Part shown: positions 32,206 to 40,202 of the stretch, piece by piece
Numbering within the stretch: the stretch's first letter is position 1
How the letters are laid out: every line of letters begins with the position of its first letter
Origin: Ga0077555 sp041397775
Lineage (GTDB): Bacteria > Pseudomonadota > Alphaproteobacteria > Rhizobiales > Hyphomicrobiaceae
Assembly: GCA_041397775.1 (NCBI GenBank)
Contig: JAWKWB010000006.1
Span: forward strand, 62,001-126,000
Length of the DNA stretch: 64,000 bases
Direction: 5' to 3'
Position numbers and translations under genes: made by a program
The notes under the pieces: model-generated
What the model was told of the DNA's origin: nothing
Database searches by the model: none
Seen by the model: only the letters and a program-made list of their open reading frames with translations

Positions 32206-33156
32206 ATGGCGCGCATCGCGATCCTCGATGATTTCCAGAACGTGGCGCTCGGCATGGCCGACTGGTCGCGCATCAAGGCGGCACACGAGGTCACCGTGTT
32301 CGACCACGCGTTGACGACCGTGGACGAGGTGGCGGCAGCGCTGCAGCCCTTCGAGATCGTGTGCATCATGCGCGAACGCACGCCCTTTCCCCGCGCGCTC
32401 ATCGAGAAGCTGCCGAACCTGAAATTGCTGGTAACGACAGGCATGCGCAATGCCTCGGTCGACCTGGCGGCGGCCATGGCGCAGGGGATCGTGGTGTGCG
32501 GCACGCCATCGGGCGGGCATGCGACCGCGGAACTCGCCATGGCCCTGGTGCTCGGTCTCGCCCGTAATTTCCACGTCGAGCTGGCCGCCATGCGCGAGGG
32601 ACGCTGGCAGTCGACTGTGGGCCTCGATCTGCGCGGCCGCACGATGGGCCTCCTGGGGCTCGGCAAGCTCGGCAGCGAGGTGGCTCGCTTTGCCCAGGCG
32701 TTCGGCATGCGCACGATCGCCTGGAGCCAGAACCTGACGGCAGAGGCCGCCAGCGGGAAGGGCGTGACCCGTGTCGAGAAGGACGACCTCTTCCGCCAGG
32801 CCGATTTCCTGTCGGTGCATCTCGTCCTGTCGCAGCGCAGCCGCGGCCTCGTCGGGCAGCGCGAGATCGGCCTGATGAAGCCGACGGCCTACATCGTGAA
32901 CACGTCGCGCGGACCGATCGTCGACGCGGACGCCCTGGCGGAAGCGCTGAAGGCAGGACGGATCGCCGGTGCGGCCATGGACGTCTACGAGACGGAGCCG
33001 CTGCCCGCCGATCACCCGATCCGGCGCGAGCCGCGGGCTTTGCTCACGCCCCACATCGGCTACGTCACCGAGGAGAGCTACAGGATCTTCTTTGCCGGCG
33101 TCGTCGAGAACATCGAGGCCTGGCTCGCGGGCAAGCCCACGCGCGTCCTGAGCTGA
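32206..33156 (+). CDS. D-2-hydroxyacid dehydrogenase (NAD-dependent)
   Basis: 316-residue member of the D-isomer-specific 2-hydroxyacid dehydrogenase family. The start ATG 32206 (MARIAILDDFQNVALGMADWSRI) is typical for this subgroup; the open frame reads upstream into HtrA without family similarity. NAD-binding GLLGLGKLGSEVARFAQAFGM near residue 147; LMKPTAYIVNTSRGPIVDADALAEAL is the family signature 3 with the conserved Arg; a Glu in DVYETEPLP and a His in TPHIGYVTEE complete the catalytic set. The exact substrate (hydroxypyruvate, phosphoglycerate or other) is not determinable. Convergent with the VWA protein gene across a strong hairpin. Confidence 0.87.
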   Translation: MARIAILDDFQNVALGMADWSRIKAAHEVTVFDHALTTVDEVAAALQPFEIVCIMRERTPFPRALIEKLPNLKLLVTTGMRNASVDLAAAMAQGIVVCGTPSGGHATAELAMALVLGLARNFHVELAAMREGRWQSTVGLDLRGRTMGLLGLGKLGSEVARFAQAFGMRTIAWSQNLTAEAASGKGVTRVEKDDLFRQADFLSVHLVLSQRSRGLVGQREIGLMKPTAYIVNTSRGPIVDADALAEALKAGRIAGAAMDVYETEPLPADHPIRREPRALLTPHIGYVTEESYRIFFAGVVENIEAWLAGKPTRVLS

Positions 33157-33186
33157 CGCCGCGCGTTCCTGATCCGCGACGAAAAG

Positions 33187-33215
33187 AAGGGGGCAACGCT
33201 TGCGCGTGCCCCCTT
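33187..33215. terminator. Bidirectional hairpin between convergent genes
   Basis: A perfect 9-bp stem AAGGGGGCA / TGCCCCCTT with an 11-nt loop. On the minus strand it is followed by CTTTTC, so it best serves the VWA/TadG-like gene; on the plus strand the tail is only weakly T-rich. Confidence 0.7.
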
Positions 33216-33271
33216 TCGAGTTTCGGAGTGGAGTGACGTCCAGACAAAAAGAGTGATGGGTGGGCGCCGCG

Positions 33272-34537
33272 CTACCTGGCGAGGCGGAGATTGCTGATCT
33301 CGGCGGCGATGGCACGGAAGGAGGCCTTGAGGTTGGCGCCGTCCGTGGCGTCGTAGAACTTCGAGGCATCGCTGGCGCAGGTCTCGAGCGTCGGCTTGGC
33401 GCTGTCGGGAACCTGGAAGCCGACCGTGTAGACGACGACGCCCTTGGCCTTCATCGCAGCGCAGGTGTCGGTGGCGAAGCGGGCGGAAGCCTGGGCAGTG
33501 GAGCCACTGTCGCCATCGCTGCTGCCGCCGACGGTGTTGTAGATTCCGTCCGTCATGAGAACGACGACCTTCAGCGTGTCCTTGGTTCCGTAGTCGACCG
33601 GCGTCGCAGAGGCGGGCCAAACGGAGGCCCACTCGGGGGATACCAGATACCAGGCCCAGGCCGTGCCGAGATGGCCAGCGGTCGCACCGCTCGCATCCCA
33701 GCTCTCGACCGAATCGATCAGCGCATGGCGATCGTTCGTGATGGGGGTGATCTGCGCATCGCGGGGGCAGCCACCCGGCGAGCGGAGGCCAAGGTCGCCC
33801 ACGGCCTTGAGACGATACATGGAATTCGTCGGCGCGACGTCGTCGGCCTGGTCGCGGTCGCTGATGCGCTCGTAGACGCAGCCGTTGGTCGCACGTCCGC
33901 CGCTGACCGCGGCGGCGTAGGGTCCGGCGTTGACGCCGGAAGCATAAGGGGCGAGGCCGATGCGGACCTTGTTCGTGGTGCGCGAGGCGGGCAGCATGAT
34001 GTCGATCAGGCCGTTGTCGCCGGCGACGGCATCCTTCAGGTCCCGCAGCTTGCGGCCGCGCATTGAGCCGGTCACGTCGAGCTGCAATGCGATCTCGACT
34101 TCCTTGCTGTCGTAGGTGGCGCTGGCGACCTTGGGGATGGCGATGCTCTGGAGCCCCGCGATCTGGCCGAACGTCGTGCGGACCGACGCATCGATGTCGA
34201 GGGAGACACTGTTGCGGTCGCGGTCGATGATCACGTTGATGCCGTTCACCGTCGCGTAGTTGCCGCCGCCAGCCATGTTGCTCGTGAAGTAGCGATCGGC
34301 GATCTGGCGGATTTCGGCCTCGGTAGCGTCGTGCTCCTTCAGAGCCTTGGCGGCTGCGAGCACGGCGGCGTCGGCGGCGCTGGCGAGCTTGCTTTCGGCG
34401 TGGATCACACGGCCGACATCGATGGCGAGGCCGGTCACCATGACGAGCGCGAGTGACGTCAGTCCGAAAATGGCGGCAACGGCACCGTCCTCGTTGGCAG
34501 CGAAGGTGCGCTTGGTGATTTTGAACTGCTCGAACAT
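33272..34537 (-). CDS. TadG-like pilus-assembly-type protein with VWA domain
   Basis: 421 residues. FAANEDGAVAAIFGLTSLALVMVTGLAIDVGRVIHAESKLASAADAAVLAAAKAL is the classical TadE/TadG N-terminal membrane helix and amphipathic region. A von Willebrand factor A domain follows from about residue 150: the MIDAS-type motif LDVTGSM, then later VVVLMTDGIYN and an Asp-rich GGSSDGDSGS loop. Proteins of this build sit in the inner membrane with the VWA domain outside and are linked to Flp/Tad pili or surface adhesion. It is a distant relative of the TadG-like protein at 19112-20365, which lacks the VWA domain. No tad operon accompanies it. A near-palindrome upstream resembles a weak CtrA site. Confidence 0.85.
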   Translation of the reverse strand: MFEQFKITKRTFAANEDGAVAAIFGLTSLALVMVTGLAIDVGRVIHAESKLASAADAAVLAAAKALKEHDATEAEIRQIADRYFTSNMAGGGNYATVNGINVIIDRDRNSVSLDIDASVRTTFGQIAGLQSIAIPKVASATYDSKEVEIALQLDVTGSMRGRKLRDLKDAVAGDNGLIDIMLPASRTTNKVRIGLAPYASGVNAGPYAAAVSGGRATNGCVYERISDRDQADDVAPTNSMYRLKAVGDLGLRSPGGCPRDAQITPITNDRHALIDSVESWDASGATAGHLGTAWAWYLVSPEWASVWPASATPVDYGTKDTLKVVVLMTDGIYNTVGGSSDGDSGSTAQASARFATDTCAAMKAKGVVVYTVGFQVPDSAKPTLETCASDASKFYDATDGANLKASFRAIAAEISNLRLAR

Positions 34538-34643
34538 CGCTCGTGCTCCTCGAACTCCGCTTGCGCGGCCTCGAGAGCAACGATTGCAACGGCAGTGCCA
34601 CCACGGCCGGCCGCCGGGCGAGGGACGAGAACCCGGGCCCGAT

Positions 34644-34662
34644 CGTTAGGCGCTCGCTAACG
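34644..34662 (-). promoter_or_regulatory. Dyad resembling a weak CtrA box upstream of the VWA/TadG-like gene
   Basis: CGTTAG, seven bases, then CTAACG: perfect 6-bp arms about 107-125 bp upstream of the gene start. TTAG-N7-CTAAC departs from the CtrA consensus TTAA-N7-TTAAC at two positions, so binding is speculative; tad and pilus genes are CtrA-controlled in related bacteria. Confidence 0.25.
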
Positions 34663-34742
34663 CTTGGTTCAAATTGGCACGAATGGGCCGCAGAACGCCG
34701 TTCGGCACGGCGCTGACGCCAGCAACACCAACAATACGTTGG

Positions 34743-34777
34743 AAAAAATAAACGGGCCCGCCTTGCGGCGCGCCCGT
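34743..34777 (-). terminator. Rho-independent terminator of the DUF1674 gene
   Basis: Read on the minus strand: an 11-bp stem ACGGGCGCGCC / GGCGGGCCCGT with one mismatch, a 4-nt loop and the tail TTATTTTTT. A textbook terminator about 80 bp past the stop codon. Confidence 0.85.
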
Positions 34778-34857
34778 CATGGTTCGTTTTGGAACGTCCG
34801 GAAACAGTCGCCGCCGGGCGAAACCGCTGGTGCGCCCGTCTCTTTTCGAGACACCCC

Positions 34858-35085
34858 TTAGAAGTCCGAGACGATGCCACCGTTCTCCCAGTCGCCGTAG
34901 CGCACGGGATCGGGGCCGGCGCGGCCCCCCAGCTCCTTCGGGCTGGCCTGCGCCTCCGCCTCACGCAAGCGCCGACGCTCGGCGGCCTCGGCCAGCGCCC
35001 GCTCCGCTTCGGGGGTCAACTTGCGCGGCGGGGCCTCGTCTGGGGTTTCGCCATCTTTCATGACTGGTCCCTCTCGGTTGATCAC
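34858..35085 (-). CDS. DUF1674 protein (succinate dehydrogenase assembly factor 4 family)
   Basis: 75 residues; a start at 35061 (MKDGETPDEAPPRK) is an alternative to 35085. The C-terminal GRAGPDPVRYGDWENGGIVSDF is the invariant signature of DUF1674/SDHAF4, which in mitochondria and some bacteria binds flavinylated SdhA and helps assemble complex II. The middle is a charged helix rich in Glu, Ala and Arg. In many alphaproteobacteria this small gene lies next to htpX or rsmB rather than with sdh, as it does here. It is divergent from htpX with a 65-bp gap. Confidence 0.88.
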   Translation of the reverse strand: MINREGPVMKDGETPDEAPPRKLTPEAERALAEAAERRRLREAEAQASPKELGGRAGPDPVRYGDWENGGIVSDF

Positions 35086-35150
35086 TCATCCGCCTTATAT
35101 ATACGTTCAGACGAGTTGGGCCACAGGCCGCCGGGAGGCATTCGCGCGCC

Positions 35151-36119
35151 ATGCCGCTGAATTATGCCAAGACTGCCGTACTTCTTCTGCTGCTGACCGC
35201 AATCTTTGCGGCCATGGGCGGATTCGTGGGGGGCCAGAGCGGCCTCGTCGTCGCGTTCGGCATGGCCATGGTGATGAACGGTCTGGCGTTGTGGAAGTCC
35301 GATAAGCTCGTCCTGCGCATGCAGGGTGCCTACGAGGTGCCAGCGGGCAGCGGCAGCGGCCTGCACACGATGATTGCCGACCTCGCCCGGCGCGCCGACT
35401 TGCCGATGCCGCGGGTCTTTCTCGTGGAAAGCCCGCAACCCAATGCATTCGCCACTGGCCGCAATCCGGAGAATGGCGCCGTCTGCGTCTCGACGGGGCT
35501 GCTGGACATGCTGGATCCGCGCGAGGTGGCCGGCGTCGTGGCGCACGAACTCGCGCATATCAAGAGTCGCGACACGCTGACGATGGCGCTGGCGGCAACG
35601 CTGGGTGGCGCCATTTCGATGCTGGCGCAGTGGCTGCAGTTCGGCATGCTGTTCGGCGGGCGCAACGGCGGCAGCCGGCACGGGCGCCTGGCGACGCTGG
35701 CGGCTGCGCTCCTTGCACCGTTCGCGGCCATGATCGTGCAGATGGCGATCAGCCGCTCGCGCGAGTATCAGGCCGACCGCCTGGGGTCCAGCATTTGCGG
35801 CAATCCGTTGTGGCTCGCCTCCGCGCTCGCCAAAATCAATCAGGCCGTGCGGGGCATCCCGAACCCTGCCGCGGAGGCCAACCCAGCGAGTGCGCATCTG
35901 TTCATCATCAATCCCCTGACCGGGCGCGGCATGGACAGCTTGTTCTCCACGCATCCCGATACCTCCAATCGCATCGCGGAACTGGAAAAGCTGGCAGCCG
36001 AGATGGGCATTACGGACTTCGGGCCCTCCGGCCCCGCGGGGGCGACGCGCAGCGGCGGCAGCTTCGCACCATGGCTCAACCGGCGCCCGCCCGACCGTGC
36101 CCGTGGCATCTGGGGCTGA
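35151..36119 (+). CDS. htpX: Membrane zinc metalloprotease HtpX
   Basis: Inner-membrane M48B protease that degrades misfolded membrane proteins. 322 residues. Two N-terminal helices (TAVLLLLLTAIFAAMGGFVGG and GLVVAFGMAMVMNGLALW), the conserved NAFATGRNPENGAVCVSTGLL block, zinc motif HELAHIKSRDTL near residue 132, a hydrophobic segment after it, and the third ligand region SREYQADRLGS. The C-terminal tail is Gly/Ser/Pro-rich. It is followed 4 bp later by the RsmB-like methyltransferase gene, forming a conserved alphaproteobacterial pair. Confidence 0.93.
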   Translation: MPLNYAKTAVLLLLLTAIFAAMGGFVGGQSGLVVAFGMAMVMNGLALWKSDKLVLRMQGAYEVPAGSGSGLHTMIADLARRADLPMPRVFLVESPQPNAFATGRNPENGAVCVSTGLLDMLDPREVAGVVAHELAHIKSRDTLTMALAATLGGAISMLAQWLQFGMLFGGRNGGSRHGRLATLAAALLAPFAAMIVQMAISRSREYQADRLGSSICGNPLWLASALAKINQAVRGIPNPAAEANPASAHLFIINPLTGRGMDSLFSTHPDTSNRIAELEKLAAEMGITDFGPSGPAGATRSGGSFAPWLNRRPPDRARGIWG

Positions 36120-36123
36120 TCGG

Positions 36124-37545
36124 ATGCGCGCGCAGAACAGAACGCCAGGACGCCGCCCCTCGAGGAAGGCCGAGCCACAGACCGCTGCGCCGCGTGCGGC
36201 ACCGAGTGGCCTGGAGGCGCGCCGGCTCGCCGTGCGGCTCGTCGAGACCGTTCTCCTGGGTGCCAAGTCGCTCGACGATGCCCTCGACGAGGCCGACCGC
36301 GCGGGATGGCGGCAGCGCGTCGAGCCGCGCGACCGGGCGTTTGCCCGGCTGATGGCGGCCACGGTACTCAGGCACCAGGGATCGCTCGCCGCGGTCCTGG
36401 CCAAGTTCATCGCGCGGCCGTTGCCGACGGAAGGCCGGCGGGCGCATCTGGTGCTGCTCGTCGCGGCTGCGCAACTCCTGATGCTCGGCACGCCGGCCTA
36501 TGCGGCGATCGACATGGCCGTGGAGCAGTGCCGGGGGGATCGCGTTCTCGGGCGCTACCAGAAGCTCTGCAATGCCGTTCTGCGACGGGTGGCGGAACAG
36601 GGTGCCGCCACCCTGGCCGGCCTCGACCAGCCCAGGCTCGACATTCCGGACTGGCTCTGGCGTTCCTGGGTCGCGGCCTATGGAGAGCCCACAGCGCGTG
36701 CCATCGCCTGCGCAAGCTTGCGCGAGGCCCCGCTCGACCTCACCGTTCGCCGCGACGCCGAAGGCTGGGCGGCAAAGCTCGGCGGGCGAGTGCTGCCGAC
36801 GGGATCGGTGCGCATCCTGGAGCACGGTCCCGTCGACGAGATGGAAGGGTTCGCCGACGGGGCCTGGTGGGTACAGGACGCGGCGGCCGTGCTGCCCGTG
36901 CGCCTGCTGGGCGATGTCGCGGGGTTGCAGGTCGCGGACGTGTGCGCGGCACCGGGCGGGAAGACGGCGGCGCTGGCCGCGGGCGGCGCGCACGTCACAG
37001 CCGTCGACACCTCCGCACGGCGCATGCAGCGCTTCGAGCAGAACATGGCCCGCCTCGGGTTCGGCGAGCGCGTCTCGGCGGTGGTGGCCGACGCCGGCAC
37101 GTGGCAGCCCGAGCACCTGTTCGACGTCGTCCTGCTCGATGCCCCGTGCACGGCCACCGGTACCATCCGGCGGCATCCCGATATCCTGCGGCTCAAGCGT
37201 GCCGACGAGATGACGCGGCTCGCCGGCGTGCAAGCGCAGCTTCTCGCGCGCGCCGGCACCTGGCTGAAGCCTGGGGGGCGGCTCGTTTTCTGCACGTGCT
37301 CGCTCCAGCCCGAAGAGGGCGAACTGCAGATTGCCCGCTATCTGGCTGCGCATCCCGACATGCAGCGCCTGGCCTGCGATGCGTCGGCGCTGGGGCTTCC
37401 CGCCGCGTGGTTCACGGCTGCGGGTGACTTGCGCACATTGCCTCACCTGCTCGCGCTCGAGACACCCGAGCTCTCGGGCATGGACGGCTTCTTTGCAGCG
37501 GTGCTCCAACGGCGCCCGTCATCAGCCTCGGAGGCCCCCGCATGA
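36124..37545 (+). CDS. RsmB/NOP family RNA m5C methyltransferase
   Basis: S-adenosylmethionine-dependent cytosine-5 methyltransferase acting on rRNA. 473 residues from ATG 36124. The N-terminal NusB-like helical domain (ARRLAVRLVETVLLGAKSLDDALDE) is typical of RsmB (the 16S rRNA C967 enzyme). SAM-binding motif CAAPGGKTAALAAGGAHVTAVD near residue 275; the motif IV cysteine is in LDAPCTATGTIRRHPDI and the motif VI nucleophile in VFCTCSLQPEEGE. Both cysteines are present, so it should be active. It overlaps the heparinase-like gene by 4 bp (ATGA), indicating translational coupling. Confidence 0.9.
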   Translation: MRAQNRTPGRRPSRKAEPQTAAPRAAPSGLEARRLAVRLVETVLLGAKSLDDALDEADRAGWRQRVEPRDRAFARLMAATVLRHQGSLAAVLAKFIARPLPTEGRRAHLVLLVAAAQLLMLGTPAYAAIDMAVEQCRGDRVLGRYQKLCNAVLRRVAEQGAATLAGLDQPRLDIPDWLWRSWVAAYGEPTARAIACASLREAPLDLTVRRDAEGWAAKLGGRVLPTGSVRILEHGPVDEMEGFADGAWWVQDAAAVLPVRLLGDVAGLQVADVCAAPGGKTAALAAGGAHVTAVDTSARRMQRFEQNMARLGFGERVSAVVADAGTWQPEHLFDVVLLDAPCTATGTIRRHPDILRLKRADEMTRLAGVQAQLLARAGTWLKPGGRLVFCTCSLQPEEGELQIARYLAAHPDMQRLACDASALGLPAAWFTAAGDLRTLPHLLALETPELSGMDGFFAAVLQRRPSSASEAPA

Positions 37546-39173
37546 CCAAGCCATCGCTGGCAGCGCGCGCCTTCTCGTTGCTGCGACTGGGGGGGCGCTC
37601 GCCGCGCACGCTCTATGCCCCCGACGAGTTGCATCTCATCCCGTCGGATCTGCGGACGCCCGATCCAGAGTACCTGGACGAGTTGGCCGCGGGCACCATG
37701 CCGCTGGCCGGTGGCGGCATCGCGCTCGGCCGCGGCAATCCCTTCGCCACGCCGTTGCGGAACCAGGAGCTCGACGCGGCCCTGCAGGGTTTTGGTTGGC
37801 TGAACCATCTGTCCTGCGACCCCGATCGCGGACGGGGCATCGCACAGCGGCTGGTCGGGCAATGGCTCGGCGCCAGCGTCGGTAGCAGCCGGGAGCGACC
37901 GGACGTGGTCGCGCGCCGCGTCATTTCCTGGATCACGCACGGCGGCCTCCTCCTCGAGGAGGCGGACCCGCAGCTCTTTGCCGACGTCATGACCGATCTC
38001 GTGCGCCAGGTGCGATGGCTGGAAGGCCTCAAATCCGGCCAGCCCCTGCTGTCGCGCATCGCGGTGCTGCTGGCCGACCTGACACTGGCCGGCAGGGCAG
38101 GGAATATCGCGGGCAGCATGCAGGCGCTCACCGCCGCCCTGGCTGTGGAGATCGGCACGGACGGCGGACATGTCAGCCGCAACCCCACCGTTCCGCTGGC
38201 GCTTCTCCTGGACCTCCTGCCATTGCGCCAGTGCTTTGCCTCGCACCACATCGCGCCATCCGAGGCGTTTCAGGACGCCATCGCGCGGATGGGCAGCCAC
38301 CTCAGGGCCATGCGGCTCGGCGACGGATCGCTGGGGCGCTTCAACGGCAGCGCGGCCGCACCGCTCGATGATCTCGTCACGGTCTTGTCGGTCATCCCAC
38401 AGGACGAAAGCGACGGCGCCCTCGGCGCGAGTGGCTACCGGCGCCTTGCCCAAAGCGGCACGATTATTCTCATGGATTGCGGCGCGGCACCGCCTACGGC
38501 CTTCGCCCAGTCCGCACAGGCGGGATGCCTATCATTCGAGATAAGCCACGGCGACACGCCCATTCTCAGGAACTGCGGCTGCCTGGAATCGGCACCTGAG
38601 AAGAACATCGCGCTCGCCAGGGCCACCAGCAGCCACAATACATTGACGTTGGCGGAACGCTCGTCCGGGCGGCTCGTCACGACTGCGACCGCTGCAGGTG
38701 CGCGCGACGGCCTGGCAGGACCACGCGAGGTCACGATCCTCGACGACGAAACGTCCGATGGCGCGCCGATGATCGCCGCGCGACACAATGGCTACGAGGA
38801 ACAGTTCGGCATCCTGCATACGCGGCGCCTCGCATTGAACGGCGACGGCACCTGCCTGACGGGCGACGACGTCCTGGAGCCGCGCGACGGCATCCTCCGG
38901 CTCGGCAAGGATCTGCCATTCGCCATCCATTTCCACGTCGCGCCGAAATCCACGATCGACCAGACCGGGGTCGGCGAGGCGCGCATTCGCTTGCCGGATG
39001 GCTCGGCGTGGACGCTGACGGCGACGCACGCGCGCGTCAGCGTGGAAACGGATCAGGCGAGCGCGCTCGGGCCACGCCGCGTGCATGACCGGCAGATCGT
39101 TCTGCGCGGCACGACGCCGGGTGAAACGAGGGTCGGCTGGGTGCTGCGCCGCGAAGGCTCGGCCAACGCCTGA
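37542..39173 (+). CDS. Heparinase II/III-like protein
   Basis: 543 residues with an N-terminal (alpha/alpha) toroid-like helical half and a C-terminal heparinase II/III beta domain, about from residue 330 (GYRRLAQSGTIILMDCGAAPPTAFAQSAQAGCLSFEISHGDTPILRNCG, then SSHNTLTLAERSS and HNGYEEQFGILHTRRLALNGDG). Such proteins are predicted polysaccharide lyases. They are widely conserved next to rsmB and purH in this order, which suggests an envelope or exopolysaccharide role rather than heparin degradation. No signal peptide is evident. purH, which commonly follows in relatives, is not here; instead there are a minus-strand membrane gene and a repeat element. Confidence 0.82.
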   Translation: MTKPSLAARAFSLLRLGGRSPRTLYAPDELHLIPSDLRTPDPEYLDELAAGTMPLAGGGIALGRGNPFATPLRNQELDAALQGFGWLNHLSCDPDRGRGIAQRLVGQWLGASVGSSRERPDVVARRVISWITHGGLLLEEADPQLFADVMTDLVRQVRWLEGLKSGQPLLSRIAVLLADLTLAGRAGNIAGSMQALTAALAVEIGTDGGHVSRNPTVPLALLLDLLPLRQCFASHHIAPSEAFQDAIARMGSHLRAMRLGDGSLGRFNGSAAAPLDDLVTVLSVIPQDESDGALGASGYRRLAQSGTIILMDCGAAPPTAFAQSAQAGCLSFEISHGDTPILRNCGCLESAPEKNIALARATSSHNTLTLAERSSGRLVTTATAAGARDGLAGPREVTILDDETSDGAPMIAARHNGYEEQFGILHTRRLALNGDGTCLTGDDVLEPRDGILRLGKDLPFAIHFHVAPKSTIDQTGVGEARIRLPDGSAWTLTATHARVSVETDQASALGPRRVHDRQIVLRGTTPGETRVGWVLRREGSANA

Positions 39174-39189
39174 AGGGCTCCGAAGAGCG

Positions 39190-39804
39190 TTAGGAGCGGA
39201 CCAGGCGCACGTGCGTCTTCAACGCGATGGCGGCCAGCACCATGATCATGAGCGCGCCGAACGTGAAGATCAGATTTGCGGCCCAATCCGCGCGGCGGAG
39301 GGCGAGCTTTCCCGACGAGGTGAGAAACACCAGACCGCCCGCCCCCAGCAGGGCATTGACGATCGACAACGGCATGCTGATGCGGAGCCAGCGCGCCCGC
39401 TGCTCGGCCGCGGCGCTGCCCAGTGCGCGGGCCACGTGGAAGGCGATGAGCGCGAACAGAAGCATGACGAGGGCATACTGCCATGCGTGCTGCCACTTGA
39501 GGCCCGTCACCTGCGTCGCGTAGATCGCCTGCATGGACACGCCGCCCCAGGCGAACGCAACGGCTGCGAGGCGGGCATTGCGCCGCGCGGCCACCTCGAT
39601 CTCGGCCGGCAACGCCGCGAACGAGCGATGCCCCTCCCAATACGGCGCGTTGATGGTGAGCGAGACACCGATGGCGGCAAGCGTAAACGTCCCTGCCGCA
39701 ATACACATCAGCCGCACGTCCCTGGCGGCGCCGGCCACCATTTCGCCCGCCACGCTGACGACCAGCATCACGATCAGCCATGGCATCAGCCGCTGCAACG
39801 ACAT
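39190..39804 (-). CDS. Multi-pass membrane protein, paralogue of the protein at 40203
   Basis: 204 residues from ATG 39804; the frame is open further upstream, but only through repeat-element sequence. About six hydrophobic segments: LIVMLVVSVAGEMVAGA, LMCIAAGTFTLAAIGVSLTI, LAAVAFAWGGVSMQAIYATQV, YALVMLLFALIAFHVARAL, ISMPLSIVNALLGAGGLVFLT and LIFTFGALMIMVLAAIAL. The C-terminal DWAANLIFTFGAL closely matches DWAANNIFFFGAL in the protein at 40203-40811, and NARLAAVAFAWGGVSMQAIYAT aligns with NLRHMGLIWSWGAIGLLVTYAF, so the two are diverged paralogues. Function unknown. Confidence 0.75.
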   Translation of the reverse strand: MSLQRLMPWLIVMLVVSVAGEMVAGAARDVRLMCIAAGTFTLAAIGVSLTINAPYWEGHRSFAALPAEIEVAARRNARLAAVAFAWGGVSMQAIYATQVTGLKWQHAWQYALVMLLFALIAFHVARALGSAAAEQRARWLRISMPLSIVNALLGAGGLVFLTSSGKLALRRADWAANLIFTFGALMIMVLAAIALKTHVRLVRS

Positions 39805-39838
39805 GCGTAGTCCCCCGGAAAACGGTATCGCGGCCTGC

Positions 39839-40007
39839 CTAGTGTGGCGCATCTGACGTTTGGTACCCACTCGCGGCGGCTGGAACCATGACCAAACGTC
39901 AGATACAACTCCACTAGAATCGCTATGGTTGCTAGTGTTCCTTCTGTCCGACACTTGGTCCAGGAGTATGACGCACGGGGAACCAAGTATCGGAGCCGGA
40001 ACACTAG
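39839..40007 (+). repeat. Dual-palindrome intergenic element, copy 2 (best preserved)
   Basis: First palindrome 39839-39917: outer 6-bp stem CTAGTG / CACTAG, an asymmetric internal loop, then a perfect 14-bp inner stem ATCTGACGTTTGGT / ACCAAACGTCAGAT around a 26-nt loop containing GGCGGCTGG. Linker AATCGCTATGGTTG. Second palindrome 39932-40007: outer perfect 10-bp stem CTAGTGTTCC / GGAACACTAG, asymmetric internal loop, then a 13-bp inner stem TCCGACACTTGGT with one mismatch, around a 22-nt loop. It lies between the paralogous membrane protein genes at 39190 and 40203. Confidence 0.9.
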
Positions 40008-40202
40008 ATCGGCTGAAGGCCCACCGGCTGGCGTTCACCCACCCAGCGCGAGACTGTCGTGATCGCTCACGTCACCCTCATACTCCGAGTGTCGGCACGA
40101 TCCAACCGACGGGCCTGCTTCTAAAGCGATGAGCGGGGATAAAGTGTGGCCGGGTGGACCGCCGGTCGACAGCCGGCAGCCCAGCGAGGATGCCGCCTCC
40201 GA

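Larger units (their letters stand above)
34538..34857. other. Intergenic region between DUF1674 and the VWA/TadG-like gene
   Basis: 320 bp without a gene. It contains the promoter area of the VWA gene with the dyad at 34644, and the terminator of the DUF1674 gene at 34743-34777. Nothing else is seen. Confidence 0.5.
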
